Below, piece after piece: positions 59,951-60,893 of a stretch of 60,893 nt of DNA. The stretch comes from Devosia sp. 66-14. GTDB taxonomy: Bacteria > Pseudomonadota > Alphaproteobacteria > Rhizobiales > Devosiaceae. Position numbers and translations under genes: made by a program. The DNA is taken from contig MKVB01000006.1 of NCBI GenBank assembly GCA_001899085.1, positions 1,171,322 through 1,232,214 of the forward strand, read 5' to 3'. Every line of letters starts with the position of its first letter. Position 1 is the first letter of the stretch. The notes beneath the pieces are model-generated. The model had not been told where the DNA came from, did not search any database, and worked only from the letters and a program-made list of their open reading frames with translations.

Positions 59951-60893
59951 ATGAAAGTCACCGCGGTGGAGACACTGACGATCGCCGAGTTCCCGTTCCT
60001 GTTCTGGCTGAGGGTACATACCGACCTAGGGATCGTCGGGACTGGCGAAACATTCTGGGCGCCGGGACCGGTAGCGAGCTACATCCACGACAACGTCGCG
60101 CCCTACCTGATCGGGAGGGATCCCAGGGATATCGAGTTGCACGACCGGACGCTCGGGAGCGTCTATGTCGGGGCGCGCGACTCGGGCGCGGAGGTGCGCG
60201 GCAACTCGGCGGTGAACATCGCGCTGTGGGATATTTACGGCCAGGCGCTGGGCGAGCCGCTGTGGCGGCTATTGGGCGGGCGGACGCACCAGTCGGTGCC
60301 GATCTACAATACCTGCGCCGGCTACAAGCATGTGCGCGCGAGCAAGAGGAACGCGCTGTTCGAGCGCACCGAGGACTGGTCGCTGAGGGCCGGCGACTCC
60401 AACGACGGACCGTATGAGGACCTGCTGGCCTGGCGGTTCGACGCCGGGAAGCTGGCGAAGAGCCTCCTCTCCGAGGGCATCGGCGCGATGAAGATCTGGC
60501 CGTTCGACATCGCCGCCGAAGCCTCGAACGGCACCCGCATCCCGCTCGCCGACCTCGACAAGGCATTGGAGCCGTTCAAGCAGATCCGCGACGCGGTCGG
60601 ACGCGACATGGAGATCATGGTCGAGCTGCATGGGCTCTGGACCCTGCCACCGGCGCTGCGCATCGCCGAGGCGCTGAAACCCTACGACGTGGCGTGGCTG
60701 GAAGAGCCGATCCGCTACAACGAGCTCGACGCGATGGCCGAGCTGGCGCGGCACACTTCGATCCCGATTGCGGCGAGCGAGCGGCTGGCCTCGCGGCAGA
60801 TGTTCAAGCAGCTGATCGACAAGCGCGCCGCATCGGTGATCATGATCGACCTCGCCTGGTGCGGCGGGCTGTCGGAGGCCCGCAAGATCGCCA
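59951..60893 (+). CDS. Mandelate racemase/muconate-lactonizing enzyme family protein (partial, 3' end outside window)
   Basis: At least 314 residues of an enolase-superfamily enzyme. MKVTAVETLTIAEFPFLFWL is the N-terminal capping domain; the barrel shows MVELHGLW (Glu225, His227), WLEEP (Glu251) and IAASERLA (Glu277) as metal-ligand positions, with a glutamate where the dehydratase at 56011 has aspartate. About 30 additional residues (positions 125-160) are inserted ahead of the barrel. GGGAGGG precedes ATG 59951. Controlled by the shared operator. Likely acts on a different sugar acid or step than its relative. Confidence 0.88.
   Translation, partial: MKVTAVETLTIAEFPFLFWLRVHTDLGIVGTGETFWAPGPVASYIHDNVAPYLIGRDPRDIELHDRTLGSVYVGARDSGAEVRGNSAVNIALWDIYGQALGEPLWRLLGGRTHQSVPIYNTCAGYKHVRASKRNALFERTEDWSLRAGDSNDGPYEDLLAWRFDAGKLAKSLLSEGIGAMKIWPFDIAAEASNGTRIPLADLDKALEPFKQIRDAVGRDMEIMVELHGLWTLPPALRIAEALKPYDVAWLEEPIRYNELDAMAELARHTSIPIAASERLASRQMFKQLIDKRAASVIMIDLAWCGGLSEARKIA

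Overview
The window is high-GC chromosomal DNA with strong G/C bias at third codon positions. The OPG (periplasmic glucan) genes, RirA-type iron boxes, a haem-uptake operon of the hmuP/hugZ type, many sugar ABC transporters and palindromic intergenic repeats all point to an alphaproteobacterium of the order Hyphomicrobiales (Rhizobiales). A Devosia-like lineage is a reasonable guess, but it is inferred from gene content and style only. No rRNA, tRNA, CRISPR array, prophage or insertion sequence was seen.

Layout. (1) 1-6100: a MalEFG-type sugar ABC transporter on the minus strand (binding protein 1582-2898, two permeases, no ATPase inside the window), a TetR regulator, and divergently a pair of Tm-1-related genes (UPF0261 protein plus TIM-barrel PEP-hydrolase-like protein) that are fused into one protein in plants. 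(2) 6278-22046: housekeeping and signalling genes: cupin, adenylate cyclase with TolB-like and TPR domains, PPK2 polyphosphate kinase, GFA/CENP-V zinc protein, soluble transhydrogenase SthA, M29 aminopeptidase, a PAS-GGDEF-EAL cyclic-di-GMP protein followed by a PAS-only protein, HrpB, a GNAT acetyltransferase and RecQ. (3) 22155-27656: two tandem exported alpha/beta hydrolases, then a six-gene minus-strand operon (SRPBCC, alpha/beta hydrolase, ArsR, SRPBCC, SRPBCC, YdeI-like) behind a clear sigma70 promoter with an overlapping palindrome. (4) 27831-34484: a PIG-V-like membrane glycosyltransferase with a small partner, divergent from an osmoregulated periplasmic glucan cluster (opgG/D, a 47-residue mini-gene, opgH, opgC). 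(5) 34616-38744: trypsin-like protease, MoxR ATPase, DUF58 and VWA protein.

(6) 39033-48220: an iron/haem island: hemP, a small exported protein, exbB, exbD, tonB, hugZ, an IalB-like protein, then a TonB-dependent haem receptor, an SbmA/Rv1819c-type fused ABC transporter and a ChuX/HemS-like protein. Both transcription units are preceded by an exact TGA-N9-TCA sequence, the RirA iron-box pattern. No HmuTUV-type haem importer is present; the fused ABC protein sits where it would be expected.

(7) 48476-60893: a carbohydrate island: an SDR pair that has lost catalytic residues, an aldose epimerase, a ribose-type ABC transporter (permease, binding protein, two-cassette ATPase), a LacI regulator, a galactonate-dehydratase-like enolase-superfamily enzyme, a split transketolase, an intact SDR and a second enolase-superfamily enzyme cut by the window end. 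Three copies of a 14-bp LacI-type operator (TGRTACCGGWACCA) tie the regulator to both the transporter promoter region and the divergent catabolic promoters. Long double-hairpin repeats occupy most ends of transcription units across the window.
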